DNA from: JAXDLH01 sp034666705
Lineage (GTDB): Bacteria > Chloroflexota > UBA6077 > SHYK01
NCBI GenBank assembly: GCA_034666705.1
Contig: JAXDLH010000136.1
Span: 1-12,492 of the forward strand
Length of the DNA: 12,492 nucleotides
Reading direction: 5' to 3'
Both the position numbers and the translations under genes were made by a program. The notes under the pieces were generated by a model. It saw nothing but the letters and a program-made list of their open reading frames with translations. It was not told the origin of the DNA and searched no databases. This document shows, in pieces, positions 1 to 7,119 of this stretch. The stretch's first letter is position 1. Every line of letters starts with the position of its first letter.

Positions 1-290
1 TGCGAGCTCCCTAACTCGGGAATGCGGCCGCGCGACCGCGTGATAGCGACCGCGTGATAGCGGAATAGCAGCACCAAGGCACCCACGACTGACACCAGGA
101 TCGACGTGAGATTGATGCCCGTGACAAAGTCGGCGCCCGTCAGCACGCCGAAGCGGAACCCACCGACGACGGCGCCCACAATGCCGAGCATCATGGCGCC
201 AAGCGCCCCGCCCCGCTCTCGGCCGGGATAGATCACATTGGCGATGATGCCCGCGATAAGTCCGACCACGATCCATGCCACGATGCCCAT
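1..290 (-). CDS. GlsB/YeaQ/YmgE-type (transglycosylase-associated) small membrane protein, 3' end outside window
   Basis: The minus-strand frame opens with ATG at 290 and stays open to the window edge (96 codons seen). A strong AGGAGGT (complement of 298-304) lies 7 nt upstream and fixes the start. The N-terminus reads MGIVAWIVVGLIAGIIAN, followed by a PGRERGG loop and the Gly-rich helix LGAMMLGIVGAVVGG, then a third hydrophobic stretch (NLTSILVSVVGALVLLF). This three-helix, glycine-zipper layout is the hallmark of the family of about 80-95 residue inner-membrane proteins linked to stress responses; the molecular function is not established. Oddity: a 14-bp tandem duplication (33-60) falls just after the last helix and changes the reading frame of the short C-terminal tail, which then does not stop within the window. 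Family call is by pattern recognition; the C-terminus is uncertain. Confidence 0.8.
   Translation of the reverse strand, partial: MGIVAWIVVGLIAGIIANVIYPGRERGGALGAMMLGIVGAVVGGFRFGVLTGADFVTGINLTSILVSVVGALVLLFRYHAVAITRSRGRIPELGSS
33..60. repeat. Exact 14-bp tandem duplication in the glsB-like gene tail
   Basis: The unit cgaccgcgtgatag occurs at 33-46 and again, without spacer, at 47-60. Fourteen is not a multiple of three, so the second copy shifts the frame of the C-terminal tail of the minus-strand gene. It looks like a recent slippage event or an assembly artefact. Confidence 0.9.
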
Positions 291-396
291 CACGCCCACC
301 TCCTGCGGTATTTGCGGTGGCTGGCTCGCTGCCCGCCCGCACGTGCAGTCTGGCATCCAGAGACCACTGCGGCAGTTATCGACGGTTGCGATGAGG

Positions 397-627
397 TCAG
401 GAAGTCCGTGAGGCGGGCGAAAGCGCGCGGTGCACGAGCGGAGTGAGTGGGTGAGCCACGGGCTCCAGCCATACCGGCGCGGCCACGTGTCTTCCATGCT
501 CCACCGGTGCCACGGCGGCATGAATGCGAAGCCAGACGATGGGCTGGCCGAGCTCGGCCAGGTAATCTGACTGAGCCACCAAGGTGATCGCGCGGGCGCG
601 ACTGGCCATGGGGCGCGCCTGAGCCAA
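397..627 (-). CDS. Small hypothetical protein (76 aa, TTG start)
   Basis: The family is not recognised. The frame starts with TTG at 627, 14 nt beyond the TGA of the response regulator, and a good GGGAGG sits 8-9 nt upstream of that TTG, overlapping the regulator's end. An internal ATG at 609 would give 70 aa without a clear ribosome site. The core (residues about 16-65) has a mixed hydrophobic/polar pattern including the segment LAELGQPIVWLRIHAAVA, several His residues and no predicted membrane helix. Third-position GC is clearly raised over second-position GC, as in coding DNA. Nothing overlaps it on the other strand. It may be co-transcribed with the response regulator. Real gene plausible, not certain. 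Confidence 0.45.
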   Translation of the reverse strand: MAQARPMASRARAITLVAQSDYLAELGQPIVWLRIHAAVAPVEHGRHVAAPVWLEPVAHPLTPLVHRALSPASRTS

Positions 628-641
628 GCGGCGGACCTCCC

Positions 642-1040
642 TCAGGGGATGCGCAGGCGGGCCACCAGCGCGAGCAACTCCGCCAGGTCGAAGGGCTTCG
701 CCACCCAGGCTTGGGCGCCGACCGCCAGAGCGACTTGCTGGACGTCGCGCGAGGTCGCGGTCATCACCACGATCGGCGGGTCGAAGCCGCGGTCGTCCAT
801 AGCCCGGGTGAGGCCGGGGCCGTCAAGGGTCGGCATGTGCATGTCGAGCAGCACGAGCGAGGGCCGCGCCTCGCTGATCATCCCCAGGGCTTCGAAACCA
901 TTGGCCGCAGCCGCGACCGGGTATCCCTCGCACTCTAGCGCCAGGCACAGCGCCTCGCGCACCACGGGATCGTCATCGACCACCAGCACCGGGCGACCAT
1001 TCATCGGACTGGTCTCGTCGTGCGGCCAGGCATCGCCCAT
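642..1040 (-). CDS. Single-domain response regulator (CheY/Spo0F-like receiver)
   Basis: A stand-alone receiver domain of 132 aa with no output domain. The visible active site is complete: acidic pair in VLVVDDD (D22/D23), phospho-acceptor D66 in LVLLDMHMP, switch threonine T94 in VVMTAT, and invariant K115 in AKPFD. It should accept phosphate from a histidine kinase and act by protein contact or as a phosphorelay intermediate. The cognate kinase is not adjacent; the large hybrid kinase at 2930-6640 is on the same strand but about 1.9 kb upstream. Start choice is awkward: GGAGG lies immediately before the ATG at 1040 with no spacer, while the alternative ATG (codon 13, at 1004) has no clear ribosome site but would still give a complete receiver domain. 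The next small ORF begins 14 nt after its stop. Confidence 0.9.
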   Translation of the reverse strand: MGDAWPHDETSPMNGRPVLVVDDDPVVREALCLALECEGYPVAAAANGFEALGMISEARPSLVLLDMHMPTLDGPGLTRAMDDRGFDPPIVVMTATSRDVQQVALAVGAQAWVAKPFDLAELLALVARLRIP

Positions 1041-1292
1041 CCTCCGACTTAATTCCAGTCTCCCGCAATGCGGCTACTGCGGAGGTTGTCGGTCGTGGAC
1101 GGTGAGTGAACGTGGCCGGCGGCGCCAGCCGGGGAGGCAGCGGCGGGCAGAGGCTGCTCAGGTTGAGACAATAATCTGCTGTCGTGGCACGTCTGGACAG
1201 GACTTAAGGTCCGTCAATGGTGGCCCATAGGCGCTTCCGATTCGACTGTTTCACGGACGCCCCGCCGGCGATCCGCGGCGTCAGGCGGTGGG
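1041..1292. other. Intergenic region between DUF1003-like gene and response regulator
   Basis: No convincing ORF on either strand. It holds an AT-richer patch (about 1168-1176) and a near-palindrome ggacttaaggtcc (1199-1211). On the minus strand a TTGACG lies at 1212-1217, but no good -10 box is found at the right spacing. A promoter for the response regulator is likely here but cannot be pinpointed. Confidence 0.4.
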
Positions 1293-1784
1293 CTACTGCG
1301 GCGGCTGCGGTCCTTGGAGCAACTCGAGGATCTGGCCTTGCTGCTCCAAGAGCTGCAACTGGCGCACGTTGATCGCATGAAGCGCAGTCAGGGTCTCGTG
1401 ATCCGCCTCCGCCCGCGCGTCCTGGCTGGCCGAGATCACGTTCTGGCCGACCATGATGATCGGCAGCAGGACTAGCTGGAGGAACGACTGGCTCAGCCAG
1501 GTAATCCCGGTGAGCGTGTCACCCCGCAGGAAGGCCGCCAGCGCTTGGGGGAAGGACACGAGGGCAATCAGCACAAAGACATACGCGGCCCACATCGTGC
1601 CCACGGCCCGGGTGATCACCACTGCCACCCGGCGATTGAAGCGCCCGACCGCACTGGTTCCGTGGATCATCGCGCCGACGTCTTGCCGCGTGACTAACCG
1701 CGGCACGTGCCGCGTTGGTGCATTGCGCGCCATCGCGAGTGCTGCCTGATGCGCGGCGCTCGCTGGGGAGCCCGCCTCGTGCAT
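1293..1784 (-). CDS. DUF1003-like two-helix membrane protein with C-terminal coiled coil
   Basis: A 163-aa protein. The start is set at ATG 1784 because a near-perfect AAGGAGGT lies 7 nt upstream; the longer frame from 1850 lacks a ribosome site. It has a charged N-terminal segment (1-55), two hydrophobic helices (about 60-85 and 93-117) and a C-terminal amphipathic helix rich in Leu/Gln (about 120-157, containing INVRQLQLLEQQGQILELL) that looks like a coiled coil. The pattern of two helices followed by LLPIIMVGQN and then SASQDARAEADHE recalls DUF1003, whose members have a similar PIIMMSQN and Asp/Glu-rich HDYE motif after helix 2. Function of that family is unknown. Family assignment is moderate: the first helix and loop diverge from the usual pattern. 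Confidence 0.75.
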   Translation of the reverse strand: MHEAGSPASAAHQAALAMARNAPTRHVPRLVTRQDVGAMIHGTSAVGRFNRRVAVVITRAVGTMWAAYVFVLIALVSFPQALAAFLRGDTLTGITWLSQSFLQLVLLPIIMVGQNVISASQDARAEADHETLTALHAINVRQLQLLEQQGQILELLQGPQPPQ

Positions 1785-2088
1785 CCTCGGGACCTCCTTC
1801 AGAGATTGCCGCCCACGTTCCCCGTGCGGGGCGACGCGGCCAGCCCGCATAGTATGAGCCTCGGAGCGCCGATCGAGCGCGATTGGCTGCCCCGTGTCCG
1901 CTCAAGCGTCGCGCATATTCAATGGTGCACCGCTGCCCCGGTGCCAACCACGCGCGTGCCGTCCGCGGTGCCGGCCGCGTCAGGAGCGGTCCAGGTCCTC
2001 CTCGGGCAACGCCCGAGGGCAACGCCGAGATCGCGGCCTCCCGCGTGCCGCCCTCGGCGTCGATCGGCTGCCCCTCGGCCAATGGGGC
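1785..2088. other. Intergenic region upstream of the DUF1003-like gene
   Basis: About 300 bp without a convincing gene; ORFs here on both strands are Arg/Pro/Ala-rich and lack ribosome sites. A TACTAT (complement of 1849-1854) in an otherwise GC-rich setting, 65 nt upstream of the 1784 start, is the best -10 candidate, with no good -35. It also contains the hairpin at 2000-2018. Confidence 0.4.
2000..2018. terminator. GC-rich hairpin, possible weak terminator
   Basis: A perfect 8-bp stem (cctcgggc / gcccgagg) with a 3-nt loop. It lies 70 nt beyond the stop of the 69-aa minus-strand ORF. There is no T-tract on either side, so intrinsic termination is uncertain; it may simply be structure in GC-rich DNA. 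Confidence 0.3.
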
Positions 2089-2298
2089 TTAAGCTGCGTC
2101 GTCGCTGGGCACCTTGCTCACCTCCACGGCGTGGCGCCTCGCGCCGGCGTCGGGGGCCGCGTCCAGCAGGTCGATCGCGATCTCCCGCGCGACGCCGTCC
2201 GTCCCGCGCCGAAAGCCGCTGGAGGTGGGGACCTGGGTAAGCTCGACGATTCCGCGCTCGCGCGTCTGCGGCAGCTTGCGGACTTCGCTCACGTCCAT
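2089..2298 (-). CDS. Small hypothetical protein (69 aa)
   Basis: The family is not recognised. The chosen start is ATG at 2298, preceded by GGGGAGCGGAAG; the open frame extends upstream to ATG 2436, but that start has no ribosome site and lies in the presumed control region of the divergent hicA-like gene. Codon composition supports coding: almost every third position is G or C while the second position is about half GC. The protein is soluble, charged and starts MDVSEVRKLPQTRERGIVEL. It is divergently oriented to the HicA-like gene 154 bp away. It does not look like a HicB antitoxin. Confidence 0.5.
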   Translation of the reverse strand: MDVSEVRKLPQTRERGIVELTQVPTSSGFRRGTDGVAREIAIDLLDAAPDAGARRHAVEVSKVPSDDAA

Positions 2299-2452
2299 CT
2301 TCCGCTCCCCAAGGTGCTGCTGGATGGCCCGGAGGCGCCTCGCAGGATCGCCGGCCGGCGCGCGGGGGCTGCTGACTGCCTGCGGTCGATGCGCGCTATT
2401 TAGCGATCCGTCCTTCCTCGCGAAGTCACGGCACATCGGGCAAGATATCCCT

Positions 2453-2695
2453 ATGGGTAAAGAAAAGGGGTTCGCGCTCTCGCCCGTAAAGACCAGCGTG
2501 ATGCGCCGGTTCTTGGAGCGTAGTGGCTACGTGGTCCAGCCGGGCCACCACAAGCATCTGAAGCTTCGCCACGAGCAGCATGGTGAGGTGCTGCTGCCCC
2601 TGAAGCCGAGCGGGAACCTGAGCCAGCTCGCCCTCAAGCAGATCGCGAGCGCGATGGGCATGAGTCCGGATGAACTGGTGCGTCAGGCGAAGTGA
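2453..2695 (+). CDS. hicA: HicA-like mRNA interferase toxin (apparently orphan)
   Basis: An 80-aa basic protein with the HicA double-stranded RNA-binding-like layout. It starts with a helix (VMRRFLERSGYVV), then PGHHKHLKL, where the His cluster (H32, H33, H35) matches the family's G-S-H-H catalytic strand. Then come the strand GEVLLPL and a C-terminal helix LALKQIASAMGMSPDELVR, equivalent to the LRSILKQAGL end of HicA. HicA toxins cleave mRNA and are normally neutralised by an adjacent HicB. No HicB-like ORF (partial RNase H fold plus ribbon-helix-helix or HTH) is visible on either side, so it is an orphan or has an unrelated partner. The ATG has no clear Shine-Dalgarno sequence. Length is slightly above the usual 60-70 aa because of about 12 extra N-terminal residues. 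Confidence 0.72.
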   Translation: MGKEKGFALSPVKTSVMRRFLERSGYVVQPGHHKHLKLRHEQHGEVLLPLKPSGNLSQLALKQIASAMGMSPDELVRQAK

Positions 2696-2699
2696 GCCG

Positions 2700-2933
2700 A
2701 TGCCATGGGGCGATCGTGTTCGCTGCACAGACCCTTGGCCGATGATGCAGCCGCGGCCTCTCGAATGGCTTCTCCGGTGGATGTGGCTCGTGCGACGCCC
2801 GGGTCCGAATGTGCTCGATGAGCTTGTGGAGTGGGCTACCACGCGCGGCGCATACACCTGGCCCGGTTGCTGTGCGGTGCGTCCGCCACCCAAGCACACC
2901 GCCACCGTGCCGCACGCCACGGTCTCCGGCTAG
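2700..2933 (+). CDS. Doubtful Trp-rich small ORF downstream of hicA-like gene
   Basis: A 77-aa frame starting 4 nt after the HicA-like stop, with seven Trp in its first 56 residues (segment LEWLLRWMWLVRRPGP). Its stop codon shares the CTAG palindrome with the stop of the opposing sensor kinase gene. There is no good ribosome site of its own and codon bias is ordinary. The position suits a toxin partner, but the sequence does not resemble HicB. It could be noncoding. Confidence 0.28.
   Translation: MPWGDRVRCTDPWPMMQPRPLEWLLRWMWLVRRPGPNVLDELVEWATTRGAYTWPGCCAVRPPPKHTATVPHATVSG
2904..2923. terminator. Possible weak hairpin at convergent gene ends
   Basis: A 6-bp perfect inverted repeat (accgtg / cacggt) with an 8-nt loop lies just past the kinase stop and inside the end of the small plus-strand ORF. 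No T-tract follows, so a terminator role is tentative. Confidence 0.25.
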
Positions 2934-5900
2934 ACCCGTGCGCTCGCATCCAATTCAGCAGCCGCAGACCGCCCATCCAGGATTTCACGCACCTTCCGGC
3001 TCAGCACGTGGGGCGTAAACGGCTTGCCGAGGTAGGCGGCCGCCGTTTCCAGAAGGCCATGCCGAACGGCGATCTCCCCTGGATAGCCGGACATGAACAG
3101 CACCCGCAGGGTGGGGCGCAGCTCGGTTGCCTGGCGGGCGAGATCGACGCCACTGCCGCCGGGCATCACCACGTCGGTGAGGAGTAGATCGATGTGGCCA
3201 GGGTAGCCCTGGACTGTCTTGAGTCCTTCTTCCCCGGAGGTGGCGACCAGCACCGTATAGCCGGTGCTCTCGAGCACGCTCGTCGCGAGTGCGCGCACTG
3301 CGGCTTCGTCCTCGACGAGCAGGATGGTCTCCACCCCGCCGCGCGCGGGCTCTGTCCCAATGGCGCCGACCTCGCTGGCGCCAAGCCCTGCGTCCTTGCG
3401 TGGGAGATAGATCTTGAACGTGGTGCCCTGCCCGGGCTCGGTATACACCCGGATCTCGCCGCCACTCTGTTTTATGATGCCGTAGACGGTGGCGAGGCCC
3501 AGACCCGTCCCTTTGCCGAGCTCCTTGGTAGTGAAGAACGGCTCGAAGATCCGGGCCATGGTCTCGACATCCATCCCGGTGCCGGTATCGCTCACCGCCA
3601 GCAGCACATACGCCCCAACTGCCAGATCACTCGTGGCGCTGGCTTCCGGGGCAACGTCCACATTCGCGGTCATAATCGTCAGCTTCCCCCCGATGGGCAT
3701 CGCATCGCGCGCGTTCACGGCAAGGTTCATGATGATCTGCTCGACCTGGCTCGGGTCCACGAACACCCGGCCCAGATCGGTGGCCGGGATGGAGGCGAGG
3801 TCGACGTCTTCACCGATGACGCGGGTCAGCAGCAACTCCATGTTGCCCACGATCGTGTTGAGGTCGACGATTTTGGGTTGGAGGACTTGCTGGCGGCTGA
3901 AGGCGAGGAGCTGGCGGGTCAGCACGGCCGCCCGCTCGCCCGCCATCCTCACCTCGCTGATCATCGGCCGGACCGGGCTCGCTTCAGGGACGCTGCCGAG
4001 CGCCAGCTCGCTGAAGCCGATGATGGCCGTCAGCAGGTTGTTGAAGTCGTGCGCGATGCCGCCGGCGAGGAGGCCGATGCCCTCCATCCTTTGGGACTGC
4101 CGGAGCTGCTCTTCGCTCTTGCGAAGGGCCGCCTCCGCGATTTTGCGCTCGGTGATCTCTTGGGCCGTGCCAGTGAGCCGTACCGCAGTGCCCGCCGCAT
4201 CCACCTGGCGCGAACCCCGTGACTCGATGGACACGATCGCGCCATCCGGACGGACGATGCGGACCTCGAGATCGAATGGCGTGCCGTCACGGACCGTGCA
4301 CGCGACCGCCTCATCGACTACGGCGCGATCGTCCGGGTGAATCTGGGCGAGGCCCTCCGCCGCCGCGAGCCCTTCCGCGCAGGGCTCGCGGCCGAAGATG
4401 CGGTAATGCTCAGCTGACCAGGTGAGCCGGTCCGTTCCCAGGTCCCAGGCCCAGTGGCCGAGGTGCGCGATGCGCGCCGCCTCCTCGAGCTGCTGCTCGC
4501 TGGCCCGCAGCTGCGCCTCCGCCCGGCGCCGCTCGCCGATGTCGCGGGTGATCGCCGCGACGCCGCTGATCGAGCCGGCCGCGTCGCGAATCGGCGAAAC
4601 CGTGACCGAGAGATCGAGGCGATGCCCATCCTTGTGGACGTGCACGGTCTCGCGGCGCTGTACCTGTCCGGTCTCGCGGACCCGCTCCAGCAGGGATGGT
4701 GGATCCGCGGGCCGCTCCGGTGAACGCACGCGGCGTATCGATTGGCCGATCATCTCTGCGGCCGCGTAGCCGTAGAGCAGTTCGGCCCCCTGGTTCCAAC
4801 TCGTCAGCGTGCCGTCGAGCGTATTGCTCGTAATCGCCTCGTCCGACGACTGCACGATGGCGGCGAGGTTGGCCAGCTCGGAAGTCCGCGCCGTGAGCGT
4901 CGTGCGCATGCTGGCGAACGAAGCGGCGAGCTGCGCGACTTCGGGGATTGCGCTCTCCGGCAAAGGGGCGGCCGGCGCGCCGGCCCCGAGCTCCTGCACC
5001 GCCCGGACCAAGACCTGGAGTGGCGCGGCCATTTGCCGCCCTATCAGCGCACCGAGCGCCACCGCCAGCAATGCGGCGAGCAGGAGGACGCCGAATACCA
5101 ACTCCCGTCCCGTGCGCACGTCGGCGAGCGCTACCGCCTCGGGCCGCTCGACGACCACGCGCCAACCAAGACTGGGGACAGTCGCGAAGCCAGCCAGCAT
5201 GTCCTGACTGTTGGCGCTGTACTTGCGTTCACCCGTCGGATCCGGAGGCCCATTCGCCGGTGGGATGAGCGGAGAACCGGTCATGTCGATGACGGCCAAC
5301 ACCCCTGGCTCCATCTGCACGATCGCCCTGCCTCCCGGATTGAGAAGGTACGTTCGCCCACTCGGGCGCGTTTCGGCCGAGGCGAGTGCCGTCGGGAAGC
5401 TGGCGAATTCCAGCACGACCAGCCCAGCCAGAGCGCCGCGCGAGTCGCGGATCGGCGCGGCAATCTGGAAGATTGGGCCCGGCCGCGCCAGATCGGTCGT
5501 GAGTGCGTACGCTGGCGCCTGCGTGCGGCGCACACTCTCGTATAGCGACGAGGCGCTGATGCGCGTGAGTGGCGCATCGTCACTCCGGGCCACCCCATTG
5601 CCGGCCGCATCAAAGGTGGCAACCGCGCGGGGCGAAGGTACCAGCGTCACGCTCCTGAGGACGGCAGCCTGCCCGGCCGGCGGAAGCCCCAGTAGATCAG
5701 GCGTACTCGCCACGGTGGTAGCGGCCCGGACGAAGGAGGTGACATCTCCGTCCACATCGTGGGCCAAGCCACTGGCCACCGCGTGGTGCAGCGTCAGCAC
5801 CTGGTCGGTAGTCGCGGATTCCTCATAGTCCGCGAGCAGCCCGATGGCGATCACCAGCGGCACTGTGGCAACTGCACATAACGCCACCGTGAGGCGGGTG

Positions 5901-6640
5901 CGGAGCGCGGGCGCCCGGCCGGTACCTAGGCGCGGCCCGAGCCATGGCTGAAGCAGCACCATGATCCCGGTACCTGCGTAGAGGAGCACCCCAGTCAAGG
6001 CGTGCTGGGGCCACGCCACCGCGACCGCAAAGCCGAAGAAGGTCGCTGCGGCAGTCACGTGCGCGACCCAGCGCCACCAGCGCTCCGCCAGGCGAACCTG
6101 CGCGATCAGCAGCAACCCCCCACTGGCCAGGAACGCCATGCCAAACGCGGGCAGGACGGAGCGGATCGGGTCGTAGCTAGCAGCGCCAAACTGCTCGGGC
6201 AGGAGCAGAAGGCTGGCACCAATCAGGGCGGCGGCGCTTCCGGCGGCGAGGTCGAGGAGCTCACGCGGGGGGACCAGGTAAGGTTGCTCTGCGGGTGGGC
6301 GAAATCCAGCGAGCATAGTGGCCGCGCCCAGCACGCTGTAGAACACGAGACCGGTCCAGTTGCCCGTCCGCGCGAAGCCGAGCGCCAAACCGAGCAGCGC
6401 CAGCCCGGCACATGTATGCACCCCACGAGCCACAGAACCCAGCGTGGCGAGGGTCGTCACCGCGAGCAATGCGGAGCCGGTCATGAGCAGGGCGCCACCC
6501 CACCACGGCAAGAGGGATTGGAATGGAGCATAAACCGGTGCCGCGAACTGGTCGGGAACCACTAGCATCAGCGCGCCGAGCGCCGCACACAGCAGCCCGA
6601 CCACCCACTGGAGCAGACCCGTTCTCAAGGGTATTGCCAT
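2930..6640 (-). CDS. Large membrane hybrid sensor histidine kinase (8TM-dCache-HAMP/linker-PAS-PAS-HisKA-HATPase-REC)
   Basis: 1236 aa from ATG 6640, chosen because GGAGG lies 10 nt upstream; an in-frame ATG at 6688 has no such site. The N-terminal block (about 11-234) has roughly eight hydrophobic helices in two homologous halves. A further helix (about 248-270) leads into an extracytoplasmic dCache-like region (about 275-510), closed by a helix (about 514-534) and a HAMP-like linker. Two PAS domains follow (about 590-705 and 725-832; the second contains IHPDDR). HisKA has the H-box GGIAHDFNNLL (His864). The ATPase has the N-box NLAVNARDAM, DTGTGMD (Asp1018), FEPFFTTK and GKGTGLGL. The C-terminal receiver has Glu1110/Asp1111, phospho-acceptor Asp1156 in LLLTDVVMP, Ser1184 and Lys1206. 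All catalytic residues are present. It should sense a ligand or membrane state, autophosphorylate and relay to its receiver and a further partner. No DNA-binding regulator is adjacent, so output is unknown; the lone receiver at 642-1040 is one candidate. Confidence 0.93.
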   Translation of the reverse strand: MAIPLRTGLLQWVVGLLCAALGALMLVVPDQFAAPVYAPFQSLLPWWGGALLMTGSALLAVTTLATLGSVARGVHTCAGLALLGLALGFARTGNWTGLVFYSVLGAATMLAGFRPPAEQPYLVPPRELLDLAAGSAAALIGASLLLLPEQFGAASYDPIRSVLPAFGMAFLASGGLLLIAQVRLAERWWRWVAHVTAAATFFGFAVAVAWPQHALTGVLLYAGTGIMVLLQPWLGPRLGTGRAPALRTRLTVALCAVATVPLVIAIGLLADYEESATTDQVLTLHHAVASGLAHDVDGDVTSFVRAATTVASTPDLLGLPPAGQAAVLRSVTLVPSPRAVATFDAAGNGVARSDDAPLTRISASSLYESVRRTQAPAYALTTDLARPGPIFQIAAPIRDSRGALAGLVVLEFASFPTALASAETRPSGRTYLLNPGGRAIVQMEPGVLAVIDMTGSPLIPPANGPPDPTGERKYSANSQDMLAGFATVPSLGWRVVVERPEAVALADVRTGRELVFGVLLLAALLAVALGALIGRQMAAPLQVLVRAVQELGAGAPAAPLPESAIPEVAQLAASFASMRTTLTARTSELANLAAIVQSSDEAITSNTLDGTLTSWNQGAELLYGYAAAEMIGQSIRRVRSPERPADPPSLLERVRETGQVQRRETVHVHKDGHRLDLSVTVSPIRDAAGSISGVAAITRDIGERRRAEAQLRASEQQLEEAARIAHLGHWAWDLGTDRLTWSAEHYRIFGREPCAEGLAAAEGLAQIHPDDRAVVDEAVACTVRDGTPFDLEVRIVRPDGAIVSIESRGSRQVDAAGTAVRLTGTAQEITERKIAEAALRKSEEQLRQSQRMEGIGLLAGGIAHDFNNLLTAIIGFSELALGSVPEASPVRPMISEVRMAGERAAVLTRQLLAFSRQQVLQPKIVDLNTIVGNMELLLTRVIGEDVDLASIPATDLGRVFVDPSQVEQIIMNLAVNARDAMPIGGKLTIMTANVDVAPEASATSDLAVGAYVLLAVSDTGTGMDVETMARIFEPFFTTKELGKGTGLGLATVYGIIKQSGGEIRVYTEPGQGTTFKIYLPRKDAGLGASEVGAIGTEPARGGVETILLVEDEAAVRALATSVLESTGYTVLVATSGEEGLKTVQGYPGHIDLLLTDVVMPGGSGVDLARQATELRPTLRVLFMSGYPGEIAVRHGLLETAAAYLGKPFTPHVLSRKVREILDGRSAAAELDASARV
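5939..6610 (-). repeat. Internal duplication of a four-helix unit in the kinase sensor
   Basis: Kinase residues about 11-113 and 130-234 align with an offset of 119. The best segment, residues 29-59 versus 148-178, shares 15 of 31 positions, including P-D/E-Q-F, Y-x-P, S-x-LP and G-x-A-x-L. The later helices of each unit also match in pattern (GNWTGLVFYSVLGAA versus HALTGVLLYAGTGI). This is seen at protein level; DNA identity is low, so the duplication is old. Confidence 0.75.
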
Positions 6641-6671
6641 GTTCGCGCCGCCTCCGCGCCCGCGGCAGGCC

Positions 6672-6677
6672 ATTATG
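6672..6677 (-). promoter_or_regulatory. Possible -10 element for the sensor kinase
   Basis: Minus-strand CATAAT lies 31 nt upstream of the kinase ATG in GC-rich DNA. No convincing -35 box sits at 16-18 nt spacing, so this is only a candidate. Confidence 0.22.
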
Positions 6678-7119
6678 CTTGCTTGCAATCGGGCTGCTCA
6701 TCGACCTGACGCCGCCCGCGGAGGCAGGGCACACGATGGCCCACTATCCCTGGGTTCGACCGCATGTCCGCAGGTCACGCTCGTGAGGACCGTCGCATTG
6801 GCCAGCTACGCGTTCACAGCCGGCGCCCACCTGCGCGGCCTCCGCGCAACGCCTCTCTCGATATCCCCGACCAGGACCATCAGGCTGGCTGGGCCATCGT
6901 CATGGGATCAGCGAGGGCGTCAGGACCTCGCACACCCGGGTGAGGTTAATACCAGAGTAACCCGCGACTCGCGGGAGCGCCATATGCCAACCGGCCATTC
7001 CTCAAGGCTGGGAGTGGAATGCATCCAACGCCAGTAGGCAGATAGAGGTAAGCGCCGCGCGCGGACTCCGAAATAGGCGGTCTGCAGCGACAGTAGGTTC
7101 AGGAGCCCCGTGAGTGGCT
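6678..7119. other. Gene-free region with clustered inverted repeats
   Basis: No convincing gene on either strand; the longest plus-strand frame (6639-7037) overlaps the kinase start and is Arg/Pro-rich with no ribosome site. Within 6934-6975 three inverted repeats follow one another: cacccgggtg (6934-6943), ggtta/taacc with a 9-nt loop (6944-6962) and the 15-nt near-palindrome cccgcgactcgcggg (6961-6975). This could be a regulatory site or folded RNA. The region marks the border to the decaying accessory segment. Confidence 0.4.

Noticed and set aside
33..60. Tandem 14-bp repeat as CRISPR or integration site
   Set aside because: Two adjacent copies without spacers inside a coding region; a slippage duplication explains it.
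290..472. 60-codon minus-strand frame ending at the glsB-like start
   Set aside because: Arg/Ala/Ser-rich, no ribosome site and covers the leader of the glsB-like gene; most likely chance in GC-rich DNA.
1894..2403. 169-codon plus-strand frame upstream of the hicA-like gene
   Set aside because: Arg/Pro/Ala-rich and overlaps the minus-strand 69-aa ORF, which has better codon periodicity and a plausible ribosome site.
3194..4222. 342-codon plus-strand frame over the kinase
   Set aside because: Antisense to the HisKA/HATPase/receiver part of the kinase, which has all its catalytic motifs; the shadow protein has a His/Asp/Gly-rich composition with no fold signal.
6944..6965. String gttaatacc...taacccgcg resembling a piece of 16S rRNA
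   Set aside because: Only a short, interrupted resemblance with no surrounding rRNA sequence; treated as chance.
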